Shown here: in pieces, positions 1 to 6,589 of the stretch | Layout of the letters: each line of letters opens with the position of its first letter | Numbering within the stretch: the stretch's first letter is position 1 | DNA from: JBFLVQ01 sp040758525 | GTDB taxonomy: Bacteria; Acidobacteriota; Blastocatellia; Chloracidobacteriales; JADJPF01 | Length of the DNA stretch: 8,955 bases | Direction: 5' to 3' | NCBI GenBank assembly: GCA_040758525.1 | Contig: JBFLVQ010000394.1 | Location: 1-8,955, forward strand | Position numbers and translations under genes: made by a program | The notes under the pieces: generated by a model | The model's input: the letters and a program-made list of their open reading frames with translations, nothing else | Told to the model about the DNA's origin: nothing | Databases searched by the model: none

Positions 1-259
1 ATTAACTGGCCTACGACACAAAACTTGGCGCTAAGGCGTCTCTGGCTAATGGTTAATTTCAAACTATCGAAGGTATCTACGACAAGGAGTAGTGGGGCGG
101 TGGCTGCCCCTGTAGTCTTGTTAATGCCTCTGGTTAACATATGGTCTACTAACCGATCTTCGATCATCCCTTATGCTCTTGCTCTTAACTGTTCTATCTG
201 GGGCTCTCAAGTGCTGCACCAGGGATGCCCTTCATTTTATTGAAGGGAGGAAGTCACGT
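1..259. other. Left-edge region with no supported gene
   Basis: This stretch follows the 3' end of the discoidin-like gene. On the plus strand one frame is open from base 1 to a stop at 241-243, with a possible ATG at 49 but no good ribosome binding site. On the minus strand a frame is open from an ATG at 140 through the window edge, beginning M-L-T-R-G-I-N-K-T-T, also with only a poor binding site. The two overlap antisense and cannot both be ordinary genes; neither resembles a family I recognise. The minus-strand frame could be the start of a gene that continues beyond the window. The octamer CTACGACA occurs twice (11-18 and 77-84). I see no tRNA, rRNA or transposase signature. Confidence 0.3.
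228..247. terminator. Perfect 7-bp hairpin downstream of the discoidin-like gene
   Basis: CCCTTCA at 228-234 and TGAAGGG at 241-247 are perfect inverted repeats around a 6-base AT-rich loop. The hairpin begins 13 bases past the stop codon of the minus-strand gene ending at 260, where a terminator for the tex operon would be expected. Neither strand has a run of T after the stem, so intrinsic termination would be weak. It may instead protect a 3' end or act with Rho. Confidence 0.35.
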
Positions 260-736
260 TTAACCATTTCCTAGGCGTAACTCTGCTAAAGATGCATATA
301 CGCTATTACTACTTATGTCTGGATTTATTTTTAATTCAAGTACTGTTAAGCCATCCAGCTTTACCTGATAGTCCTCAACCTCTCGTGTTGTGGTGGAAGG
401 GTTAAAGTTATATTGTTGTCGCACTATTTCTTGATATGACCGACCATTGTCTACTGACCATCGCAGTAGAAACTCCTGTCTACGCTCCTGCCTGTCTTCA
501 TTAAACACCAGGCGAATATGGTTGATCGATTGTGGCTTATCAAACAAGAGACGAATTACTTGCTCACCTGGTTGTGATGCTTGCCAACCCGGCTTGCTGC
601 CATATATAAGCGCTGACTCGATTGGGTGTGCAATATCCTCGGAGGTAATCTCAACCTCTGCAAGATGCTCTAGATCAAGCCAATTCTCATTACTAGATGA
701 ATCACGTGAGTTTTGATCAATTATTCGTTTACGCAT
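260..736 (-). CDS. Discoidin-like (F5/8 type C fold) hypothetical protein
   Basis: This is a 158-residue soluble protein without signal peptide or membrane segment. A polar N-terminus (residues 1-18) precedes a block that reads like a galactose-binding/discoidin beta-sandwich: V-E-I-T-S-E-D (28-34), H-P-I-E-S-A-L (37-43), G-W-Q-A-S (50-54), then alternating strands Q-V-I-R-L-L-F (59-65) and I-N-H-I-R-L-V-F (71-78), and a closing strand A-S-L-A-E-L-R-L (148-155). Such domains usually bind sugars or other ligands, but no ligand can be named here. Lack of a secretion signal argues for a cytoplasmic role. The ATG at 736 lies 29 bases after the tex stop, so the two are probably co-transcribed. An AGGAGG sits 14 bases before the ATG, longer than usual; I see no better in-frame start, because stops occur just upstream. 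The fold assignment is inferred from pattern, not from a search. Confidence 0.75.
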   Translation of the reverse strand: MRKRIIDQNSRDSSSNENWLDLEHLAEVEITSEDIAHPIESALIYGSKPGWQASQPGEQVIRLLFDKPQSINHIRLVFNEDRQERRQEFLLRWSVDNGRSYQEIVRQQYNFNPSTTTREVEDYQVKLDGLTVLELKINPDISSNSVYASLAELRLGNG

Positions 737-750
737 AGGAACTATTATAA

Positions 751-756
751 CCTCCT
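751..756 (-). promoter_or_regulatory. Widely spaced Shine-Dalgarno of the discoidin-like gene
   Basis: The minus strand reads AGGAGG here, a perfect anti-16S match, but it is 14 bases from the ATG at 736. TAGGA overlapping it can pair with TCCTA, whose last A is the first base of the ATG. A TATAAT hexamer lies in between. The site may be partly hidden in a small hairpin. Confidence 0.5.
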
Positions 757-765
757 ATCGGTTAA

Positions 766-3000
766 TTATCTTCGATTAAATTTCTCCATTAAATCGGCAA
801 CTGTAGCCGGTTTCTTCTCATTAGCTGGTTTACTACCTTGAGGAGGCTTGGGTAGACTCTGGCGCTTCATAGAAAGGCTAATACGTTTGAGTTTTTCATT
901 AACTTCAATCACTCTTACTTGAACAATCTGACCGACTTTAACAATCTTGGTTGGATCATCAACAAACTTGTCAGAAAGTTGTGAAATGTGCACCAATCCA
1001 TCCTGGTGTACACCAATATCTACAAAAGCACCAAATTTGGTGACATTGGTGACTGTGCCTTCTAACATCATACCGATCTGTAGATCTTTTATCTCTTTGA
1101 CTCCCTCTTTAAATGTTGCGTACTTGAATTCAGCACGAGGATCGCGACCGGGTTTTTGTAGTTCTACAATAATATCGCGTAATGTTGGTTCACCAATGCC
1201 AGAGGCAATATATCTGTTCAAGTCTAGTGAATCCAGTTTTACCTGACTGATCTGTTCCAATGGCACAGCTAGATCTTTAATGATTAATTCCACAACAAAG
1301 TAGCTTTCTGGATGCACTGCAGTATTATCAAGCGGGTTGTCACCACCACGTATGCGTAGGAAACCAGAAGCTTGTTCAAAGGTTTTGGGGCCAAATCTAG
1401 GCACTTTATTTAACTCTTGGCGTTTTCTAAATGCGCCATGTTCATTGCGATAAGCGACAATATTGCTGGCTACGGTAGTATTAATACCAGCTACATAATT
1501 GAGTAACTCCTTGGAAGCTGTATTTAGATCAACACCAACATAATTGACACAGCTCTCTACTGTCTCTGCTAGTTTCTTTTTCAATAGACGTTGATCGACA
1601 TCGTGTTGATATTGGCCAACACCAATCGATTTAGGCTCAATCTTGACGAGTTCAGCAAGTGGATCTTGTAGCCGTCGGGCAATGCTGATGGCACCACGAA
1701 TTGTGACGTCGAGTTGAGGAAACTCTTCAATTGCTACTGGACTAGCAGAATAGATAGACGCTCCCGATTCGCTGACAATGACTTTGATCGGCTTGCGCTC
1801 CATTGTCGCTAGTACCTCACTAATAAACTCATCGGTTTCACGACTAGCAGTACCATTTCCAATTGCAATAAGCTCAATCTGATACTTCTCAATGAGGGCT
1901 ACAATCGTGTCACGTGCACGAGTACGTTCTGCCGTTTGGTGTGGAAAGATTGTCTGATATTCCAAAAATTTTCCTGTCTTATCAACAACAGCAACTTTAC
2001 AGCCAGTACGAAATCCTGGATCGATACCAATGGTTGGCTTCATGCCAGCGGGGCTGGATAAAAGTAGTTCTCGTAGATTAGCCTCGAAATTTTTTATTGA
2101 TTCGATATCAGCCTGCTCCTTCTTCTCAAATCGTACTTCGCCAATTAAGGAATCTTTCATTAGTCTGTTGAAAGCATCCTTGAGCATCTTAAGGTAGAAA
2201 TCGCGTAGGTTTTGATTACTAGTGTAAATCTCTTTTCTTTCTAGGTAGGCAAGTACTCTATCTTCATCAAAAACGATGTCAAAAAATAGTATCCCTTCTG
2301 TCTCGCCACGCCGTAGTGCTAGCATACTATGAGAAGCAATATCTTTCACTGGCACTTTAAAGTTGCGGTAGTTTTCATACTTGGTTGTACCAGGGGCAAA
2401 CTCATCTTTCACTTGAGAGATAAAGTAGCCTGTCTCCATCAAGTAGTTGCGTAAATAAGCACGCAATTCAGCTTTTTCTGATACCTCTTCGGCAAGGATA
2501 TCGGCGGCACCTTGTAGCGCATCTGTTGAGCTATTAATATCCTGTTCGGTAGAGATGTACTTGCTTGCCTCTGCCAATAGATCTACTTCCATAGTGCCAG
2601 CATGGTTAAGAGCACTGATAAATTCTGCCAGCGGAGCAAGTCCTTTCTCACGTGCAATTGTGGCACGTGTGCGCCGCTTAGGTCGGTAAGGAAGATATAG
2701 GTCTTCAAGTTCATTTTTATTTAGACAGGTTTCTATTTGAGCCTTCAATTCATCAGTAAGTTTACCTTGTGCAGAAATAGATTCTAGAATAGTTGCCTTA
2801 CGTGCTGCTAATTCGGTTAAATAGACATGACGATCATAAAGTTCGCGTAGTGTGATCTCATTCAATCCTCCGGTAGACTCTTTGCGATAACGTGCAATAA
2901 AAGGGATTGTCCCACCAGCAGCAAACAGTTCTAAGGTACTCTCTACTTGAGATATCTTTAACGATAGTTCATCAGCAAGCAATTGAGGAATATTAATCAT
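766..3000 (-). CDS. tex: Tex family RNA-binding transcription accessory protein
   Basis: The 744-residue product matches the Tex family along its whole length (family members are about 720-790 residues). Tex binds nucleic acid in the cytoplasm and is linked to transcription and RNA metabolism. The N-terminal helical part opens with the characteristic segment T-I-P-F-I-A-R-Y-R-K-E (31-41). A YqgF/RNase H-like domain follows at about 322-450, with G-I-D-P-G (325-329) and G-N-G-T-A-S-R-E-T (381-389). The helix-hairpin-helix region is at about 485-555 (N-Y-V-A-G-I-N at 501-507; V-P-R-F-G-P-K-T-F at 533-541). A C-terminal S1 RNA-binding domain is at about 642-712, with G-A-F-V-D-I-G (657-663) and L-V-H-I-S-Q-L (669-675). 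A short basic tail ends the protein. The start at 3000 gives the family's usual N-terminus, although its ribosome binding site is weak (AAAGAG, 11 bases away). A good promoter lies at 3061-3089. The gene reads intact. Confidence 0.97.
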   Translation of the reverse strand: MINIPQLLADELSLKISQVESTLELFAAGGTIPFIARYRKESTGGLNEITLRELYDRHVYLTELAARKATILESISAQGKLTDELKAQIETCLNKNELEDLYLPYRPKRRTRATIAREKGLAPLAEFISALNHAGTMEVDLLAEASKYISTEQDINSSTDALQGAADILAEEVSEKAELRAYLRNYLMETGYFISQVKDEFAPGTTKYENYRNFKVPVKDIASHSMLALRRGETEGILFFDIVFDEDRVLAYLERKEIYTSNQNLRDFYLKMLKDAFNRLMKDSLIGEVRFEKKEQADIESIKNFEANLRELLLSSPAGMKPTIGIDPGFRTGCKVAVVDKTGKFLEYQTIFPHQTAERTRARDTIVALIEKYQIELIAIGNGTASRETDEFISEVLATMERKPIKVIVSESGASIYSASPVAIEEFPQLDVTIRGAISIARRLQDPLAELVKIEPKSIGVGQYQHDVDQRLLKKKLAETVESCVNYVGVDLNTASKELLNYVAGINTTVASNIVAYRNEHGAFRKRQELNKVPRFGPKTFEQASGFLRIRGGDNPLDNTAVHPESYFVVELIIKDLAVPLEQISQVKLDSLDLNRYIASGIGEPTLRDIIVELQKPGRDPRAEFKYATFKEGVKEIKDLQIGMMLEGTVTNVTKFGAFVDIGVHQDGLVHISQLSDKFVDDPTKIVKVGQIVQVRVIEVNEKLKRISLSMKRQSLPKPPQGSKPANEKKPATVADLMEKFNRR

Positions 3001-3060
3001 GATAGTTGATACTCTTTAGCCGATTCTAACCACTAATCAGAGATTGTTTAAAGCCTGCCT

Positions 3061-3089
3061 ATTATAACAATGCTTCCAATAGGTAACAA
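3061..3089 (-). promoter_or_regulatory. Sigma70-type promoter for tex
   Basis: On the minus strand, TTGTTA (3089-3084) is followed after exactly 17 bases by a perfect TATAAT (3066-3061). Transcription would begin near 3054, leaving a leader of about 54 bases before the tex ATG at 3000. The -35 box matches 4 of 6 consensus positions and the -10 box 6 of 6. Confidence 0.65.
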
Positions 3090-3228
3090 AACCGAGCCTG
3101 CGTGTAAAAAATACTTAAGGGCTCAACACAACCTATCCAACCGCTTATTAGGTGAAAAAATATGGCTTTATCAAAATCCAAATGCTTTTATTTTCCGTTA
3201 TTATATGTTGAAAGTGAAAGTTGCTCTT

Positions 3229-3234
3229 AAGGAG
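3229..3234 (+). promoter_or_regulatory. Shine-Dalgarno that sets the pentapeptide gene start
   Basis: AAGGAG ends 6 bases before the ATG at 3241, an ideal spacing. The ATG at 3235 directly abuts the site and the in-frame ATG at 3070 has no comparable site, so 3241 is preferred. Confidence 0.7.
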
Positions 3235-3240
3235 ATGTTC

Positions 3241-3774
3241 ATGGCGATTAAAGGGTTGTTGGCTCTGCTCAAACAGAAAGTTCCGGTCTGGAATCGTTGG
3301 CGCAAGCTTAACCCCACCTTAAAATTGGATCTATCAAGGGTAAATTTAAGTAATGCAGATCTTGTAAAAGCAGACCTCAGTGATATCAATCTTAGTAGAG
3401 CTAATCTAACGGCTGCTGATCTTACCAGCGCAAATCTATCACGATCAAATCTTACTCATAGCAAACTCAAGGATGCTACATTACGTTTAGCCGACCTTAG
3501 GAATGCGCACCTTATTAATGCCAGATTAAATAAAGCCAATTTTAGTGGAGCAAATCTTAATAGAGCTAATTTTAGTGGAGCAGATCTACGAGGGGCATTT
3601 TACCAATATGAGCGACAAAGACTGATGCCTGTATCTGCAGAGTATTTAACCTCGCTAGGCGCTACTTACGATGAAAAAACCCGCTTTGGCGATTTTGAAA
3701 GTATCCCTTCGCTAGCTACGATTAAGATTGAGGAGATAGTTAAAGAATTTAGCCAAGGCGGCAGTAGTTCTTAA
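3241..3774 (+). CDS. Pentapeptide-repeat protein upstream of cydAB
   Basis: From the ATG at 3241 the product is 177 residues. A basic, partly hydrophobic N-terminal helix (1-29) precedes about 18 uninterrupted pentapeptide repeats at 30-119 of the A-(D/N)-(L/F)-x-x type, which should form a right-handed quadrilateral beta-helix. A C-terminal tail (120-177) contains L-G-A-T-Y-D-E-K-T-R-F (139-149), a segment often seen after such repeats. There is no secretion signal. The frame stays open upstream to an ATG at 3070, but that segment has poor initiation context and overlaps the divergent tex promoter. Repeats encoded around 3538-3557 and 3568-3587 are almost identical in DNA, suggesting recent internal duplication. 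The stop is 16 bases before cydA, so the two are probably co-transcribed. Biochemical function is unknown; a link to the oxidase is inferred only from position. Gyrase-protecting pentapeptide proteins exist, but nothing specific supports that role here. Confidence 0.88.
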   Translation: MAIKGLLALLKQKVPVWNRWRKLNPTLKLDLSRVNLSNADLVKADLSDINLSRANLTAADLTSANLSRSNLTHSKLKDATLRLADLRNAHLINARLNKANFSGANLNRANFSGADLRGAFYQYERQRLMPVSAEYLTSLGATYDEKTRFGDFESIPSLATIKIEEIVKEFSQGGSSS

Positions 3775-3778
3775 ATCC

Positions 3779-3783
3779 AGAGG
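3779..3783 (+). promoter_or_regulatory. Ribosome binding site of cydA
   Basis: AGAGG lies 7 bases before the cydA ATG at 3791, immediately after the stop of the pentapeptide gene (3772-3774). It supports the chosen start and translation from a shared transcript. Confidence 0.6.
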
Positions 3784-3790
3784 TATTATC

Positions 3791-5128
3791 ATGGATACAT
3801 TAACGGCTGCGCGTGCTCAAATGGAAGTTTCGCTGGGTTTCCATATGATCTTTGCTGCCCTTGGTATCGCGCTTCCTGTGTTATTGATAATTTCAGAAGG
3901 TTTGTGGTTACGTACTGGCAAACCTCATTATCGTGATCTTGCCCGCAAATGGGGTAAAGCTACGGCATTAACCTTTGCCATTGGTGCTGTCTCTGGTACT
4001 GCTCTCTCCTTTGAACTAGGTCTACTCTGGCCGCATTTTATGGCATTTGCCGGTAGTATTATCGGTCCTGCCTTTGCACTGGAAGGCTACGCATTTTTTA
4101 TCGAAGCAATATTTATTGGCCTATATCTTTATGGTTGGGATAGGCTCTCTGCCAAGGCTCATTGGTTGACTGCCTTTCCTGTTGCGATCAGCGGTCTATT
4201 ATCTGGAGTGCTGGTTGTTGCCGCCAATGCTTGGATGCAAGTTCCTAGTGGCTTTCAGGTAGTGGCTGGTAAGGTAACAGATGTTAATGTATTCGCTGCC
4301 TTTTCCAGCCCTACCTGGTTAACAATGGCCTTACATACAACGCTCTCCTGCTATATCGCAGTAGGATTTGCCGTAGCAGGTGTCTATGCATTTGGTATGC
4401 TGCGCGGGCGCTTTGATGACTATCATCGTTCCGCGCTGAGGATATCACTTGTTATGGCAACTATCGCCGCTCTTCTACAGCCTCTTAGTGGAGATATAAA
4501 TGCTCGACAAACGGCTAAGTATCAGCCCGCCAAATTAGCAGCCATGGAGGCGCATTTCGAGACTCAAGCGGGTGCCCCCATCATAATAGGGGGAATTCCA
4601 GACAAAGATAGTGGTGAAGTTAAATGGGCAATTAAAATTCCCAAAGCGCTCAGTCTTTTAGTAGCCCATGATCCTGATGCAGTTGTTACTGGTCTTAATG
4701 ACATTCCCGTTAGTCAGCGACCTAATGTATTACTAACCCATATTGGGTTTCAGTTTATGGTTGCAGCAGGATTTATATTAATTGCGCTAGGTCTATGGTT
4801 TTGGTGGAAATATTGGAAATATCGAGATGTGGAAGGTAAATGGCTATTACGCGCGTTGGTGGCGGGCGCTCCATTGGGGTTTCTGGCTTTAGAAGCAGGA
4901 TGGTTTGTAACAGAGGTCGGCCGTCAGCCTTGGGTAATCTATGGATTGATGACTACCCGCGAAGCAGTAACACCCGCGCCAAATGTACCGATTACTTTTA
5001 TTATCTTTACAGTTCTTTATCTAATTCTTGGTGTGATTCTCACAATCATGCTAAAACAGCTATCGAAATATAGCCCACAAACTGCCGCTCCCCCAGCAAA
5101 TCAGGAGGATATCAAGGATGCCGCTTGA
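3791..5128 (+). CDS. cydA: Cytochrome bd-type quinol oxidase subunit I
   Basis: CydA carries the hemes of cytochrome bd, the membrane enzyme that oxidises quinol and reduces oxygen to water. The 445-residue product is hydrophobic with about nine membrane helices. Likely heme ligands are H18 (L-G-F-H-M), H182 (A-L-H-T-T) and M323 (F-Q-F-M-V-A-A-G-F). The acidic pair E98 and E105 lies in L-E-G-Y-A-F-F-I-E, followed by Y-G-W-D-R-L. The quinol loop keeps K248 and E253 in A-K-L-A-A-M-E, equivalent to E. coli K252 and E257. The signature E-V-G-R-Q-P-W is at 375-381. At 445 residues, against about 520 in E. coli, it belongs to the short-Q-loop class. The acidic pair is 7 residues apart, against 8 in E. 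coli, as I recall for the cyanide-insensitive-oxidase-like branch. The gene overlaps cydB by 11 bases. No cydCD or cydX is in the window. Confidence 0.97.
   Translation: MDTLTAARAQMEVSLGFHMIFAALGIALPVLLIISEGLWLRTGKPHYRDLARKWGKATALTFAIGAVSGTALSFELGLLWPHFMAFAGSIIGPAFALEGYAFFIEAIFIGLYLYGWDRLSAKAHWLTAFPVAISGLLSGVLVVAANAWMQVPSGFQVVAGKVTDVNVFAAFSSPTWLTMALHTTLSCYIAVGFAVAGVYAFGMLRGRFDDYHRSALRISLVMATIAALLQPLSGDINARQTAKYQPAKLAAMEAHFETQAGAPIIIGGIPDKDSGEVKWAIKIPKALSLLVAHDPDAVVTGLNDIPVSQRPNVLLTHIGFQFMVAAGFILIALGLWFWWKYWKYRDVEGKWLLRALVAGAPLGFLALEAGWFVTEVGRQPWVIYGLMTTREAVTPAPNVPITFIIFTVLYLILGVILTIMLKQLSKYSPQTAAPPANQEDIKDAA
5103..5108 (+). promoter_or_regulatory. Perfect Shine-Dalgarno of cydB inside cydA
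   Basis: AGGAGG ends 9 bases before the cydB ATG at 5118 and lies within the last codons of cydA. With the 11-base gene overlap this indicates coupled, well-balanced translation of the two subunits. Confidence 0.8.
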
Positions 5129-6125
5129 AGAGATAATAGCTGGTATTATTCTGCTCTCGGTAATTATTTATGGAGTTCTAGGGGGCGCAGATTTTGGTGG
5201 CGGGATATGGGATATCTTTGCTACTGGCGCTAGGAAGGATGCGCAACGAGCCGCGATTGCAAAGGCAATAGGGCCGGTTTGGGAAGCTAATCATGTCTGG
5301 CTGATCTTCATTATTGTGCTGCTTTTTACTGCTTTCCCATTTGCATTTTATGCGCTTAGCATAGGATTGTTTATACCATTCCATCTAGTTTTGATTGGTA
5401 TTACATTGCGTGGTGCGGCATTTGTTTTTCGAGCCTATGGTAGTAAAACCGATTCTGCCCAGCATCGTTGGGGTACTGTTTTTGGAGCTGCCAGTATTAT
5501 TACCCCAGTGTTATTAGGGATGTCATTAGGAGCAGTATCAGCAGGTAGTCTACGTGTGATCAATGGTGAGATCAAGATTGAAGGTGATTTACCCTGGTTT
5601 GCACCAATATCAATAGCTATCGGGGTATTGGCACTGGCACTCTGTTCTTATTTAGCAGCAGTCTATTTAACAAATGAGACGACCGCTGATTTGCAAGAAG
5701 ATTTTCGCCGACGTGCCTTACTGGCTGGTACTGTAGTGGTTGGATTAGCAGTGCTGACAATGCCATTAATATACTATGAGGCACGCCATTTATGGAGTAA
5801 TCTAGTCAGTTTTCAGGTAATGCCGATTATTATTCAAGGAGTCGTGGCAGCACTATTTTCTGGTTGGGGGCTATTGACACGCCGTTATCAGTTAGCGCGA
5901 TTTGCTACAATAGTACAAGTTTCACTACTTTTGGCCGGTTGGGGAATGGCACAGTATCCTTATATAATCTATCCAGATGTTACATTGCATGATGCTGCTG
6001 CACCAATAGCAACACTGAAGTTTTTATTGTATACCTTACCAATTGGAATGGTGCTGCTAGTGCCATCACTCTGGTTTTTATTTATAGTTTTTAAGGGAAA
6101 CAAACAATCCACTACCCACAATTAG
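5118..6125 (+). CDS. cydB: Cytochrome bd-type quinol oxidase subunit II
   Basis: CydB is the structural partner of CydA in the membrane-bound oxidase. The 335-residue product has about eight to nine hydrophobic helices. Diagnostic motifs are G-G-A-D-F-G-G-G-I-W-D (22-32, with D25 corresponding to the conserved Asp of the first helix), I-G-P-V-W-E-A-N-H-V-W-L-I (51-63), L-R-G-A-A-F-V-F-R (97-105) and Q-Y-P-Y-I-I-Y-P (279-286). These fit the CydB/CioB family, which is usually about 330-380 residues. The start at 5118 has a perfect ribosome binding site inside cydA. The stop falls within a small inverted repeat, and a convergent gene begins 15 bases later, so the operon ends here. No small cydX-like frame follows. 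The gene looks intact. Confidence 0.97.
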   Translation: MPLEEIIAGIILLSVIIYGVLGGADFGGGIWDIFATGARKDAQRAAIAKAIGPVWEANHVWLIFIIVLLFTAFPFAFYALSIGLFIPFHLVLIGITLRGAAFVFRAYGSKTDSAQHRWGTVFGAASIITPVLLGMSLGAVSAGSLRVINGEIKIEGDLPWFAPISIAIGVLALALCSYLAAVYLTNETTADLQEDFRRRALLAGTVVVGLAVLTMPLIYYEARHLWSNLVSFQVMPIIIQGVVAALFSGWGLLTRRYQLARFATIVQVSLLLAGWGMAQYPYIIYPDVTLHDAAAPIATLKFLLYTLPIGMVLLVPSLWFLFIVFKGNKQSTTHN

Positions 6126-6138
6126 ATCTTTTTCTAAT
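6121..6138. terminator. Weak hairpin between convergent genes
   Basis: ATTAGA (6121-6126) and TCTAAT (6133-6138) form a 6-bp AT-rich stem with a 6-base loop. It contains the cydB stop and lies just past the stop of the convergent gene ending at 6141. On the plus strand it is followed by CTTT and, a little later, six T (in the bases after 6150). It may serve as a weak shared terminator, but the stem is marginal. Confidence 0.3.
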
Positions 6139-6140
6139 CT

Positions 6141-6524
6141 TTATGATGCTATTTTTTCACGATTAACAGCAGAAAGGATAGCTTGCCAGTATCCTTGTCG
6201 TTTTACATAGACATCAGTAAAACTATATTGACCATTATAGCTACCCTTCTCAGATCGACCTTTTGCTGTTGCTTTGCCGCTTACTACAGCAATGTCATCA
6301 TTTATTCGGACTTCTAGCTGGTTTATCGCTAAATACTCAAACGAGATCTTTCCTGATGCCATTCCCGCTAAGTATGCAGCCTTGGTGAAAGATGGGCCAT
6401 TTGGATCAGTAATGATGAATTCATCTGCCAAAATACGGTTAAGCTCTTTTATATCACTTTTGCGAAATGCTTCAATTAGATCAATCTCCAATTGCTCAAC
6501 TATTTTCTCATCACTGTAAGACAT
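6141..6524 (-). CDS. DUF4440/SnoaL-like (NTF2-fold) protein
   Basis: This 127-residue soluble protein has the layout of the DUF4440 group of the NTF2-like superfamily: an N-terminal helical part (E-Q-L-E-I-D-L-I-E-A-F, 10-20), L-A-D-E-F-I-I-T-D-P-N-G (32-43), a central strand I-A-V-V-S-G-K-A (78-85) and the closing pair F-T-D-V-Y-V-K-R-Q-G-Y-W-Q-A-I (102-116). Members form small cone-shaped dimers that bind or convert small hydrophobic molecules, but many have no known substrate, and none can be named here. The length is complete for the family. The start at 6524 has only a weak upstream GGGCGGG-like site. The hydrolase gene ends 65 bases upstream on the same strand, so co-transcription is possible. 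Membership is confident; function is unknown. Confidence 0.85.
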   Translation of the reverse strand: MSYSDEKIVEQLEIDLIEAFRKSDIKELNRILADEFIITDPNGPSFTKAAYLAGMASGKISFEYLAINQLEVRINDDIAVVSGKATAKGRSEKGSYNGQYSFTDVYVKRQGYWQAILSAVNREKIAS

Positions 6525-6589
6525 AAACCATTAACCCGCCCTTTGTAATAATCTCACCTTGCCTATTGCAAGAAGCCGGATCTGCATGT

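Noticed and set aside
140..235. Possible 5S rRNA on the minus strand (a GAACAGTTAAG-like stretch)
   Set aside because: Only a few bases resemble 5S rRNA; the conserved CCCAUCCCGAAC-type loop is missing and the terminal stem does not close at the right length.
25..243. Plus-strand 72-residue protein
   Set aside because: No ribosome binding site, atypical residue make-up, no family resemblance, and it overlaps an equally plausible antisense frame.
447..716. Plus-strand open frame antisense to the discoidin-like gene
   Set aside because: The opposite strand has the ribosome binding site and the family-like protein; this frame is cysteine- and serine-rich, typical of a shadow frame.
947..1246. 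Plus-strand open frame antisense to tex
   Set aside because: It lies opposite the conserved S1-domain coding region of tex and has no initiation signal.
3044..3068. Plus-strand promoter TTGTTT with TATAAC for the cyd operon
   Set aside because: The spacing is only 13 bases, too short for a sigma70 promoter.
3070..3240. Upstream extension of the pentapeptide protein by 57 residues
   Set aside because: The ATG at 3070 lacks a ribosome binding site, the segment overlaps the tex promoter, and the residues show no recognisable domain, while 3241 has an ideal AAGGAG.
3325..3600. CRISPR-like or tandem DNA repeat array
   Set aside because: The periodicity comes from 15-base codon units of pentapeptide repeats in an open frame; there are no spacers.
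6558..6572. Hairpin CTTGC/GCAAG after the hydrolase gene as a terminator
   Set aside because: The stem is only 5 bp and no T run follows on the minus strand, so it is not strong enough to call.
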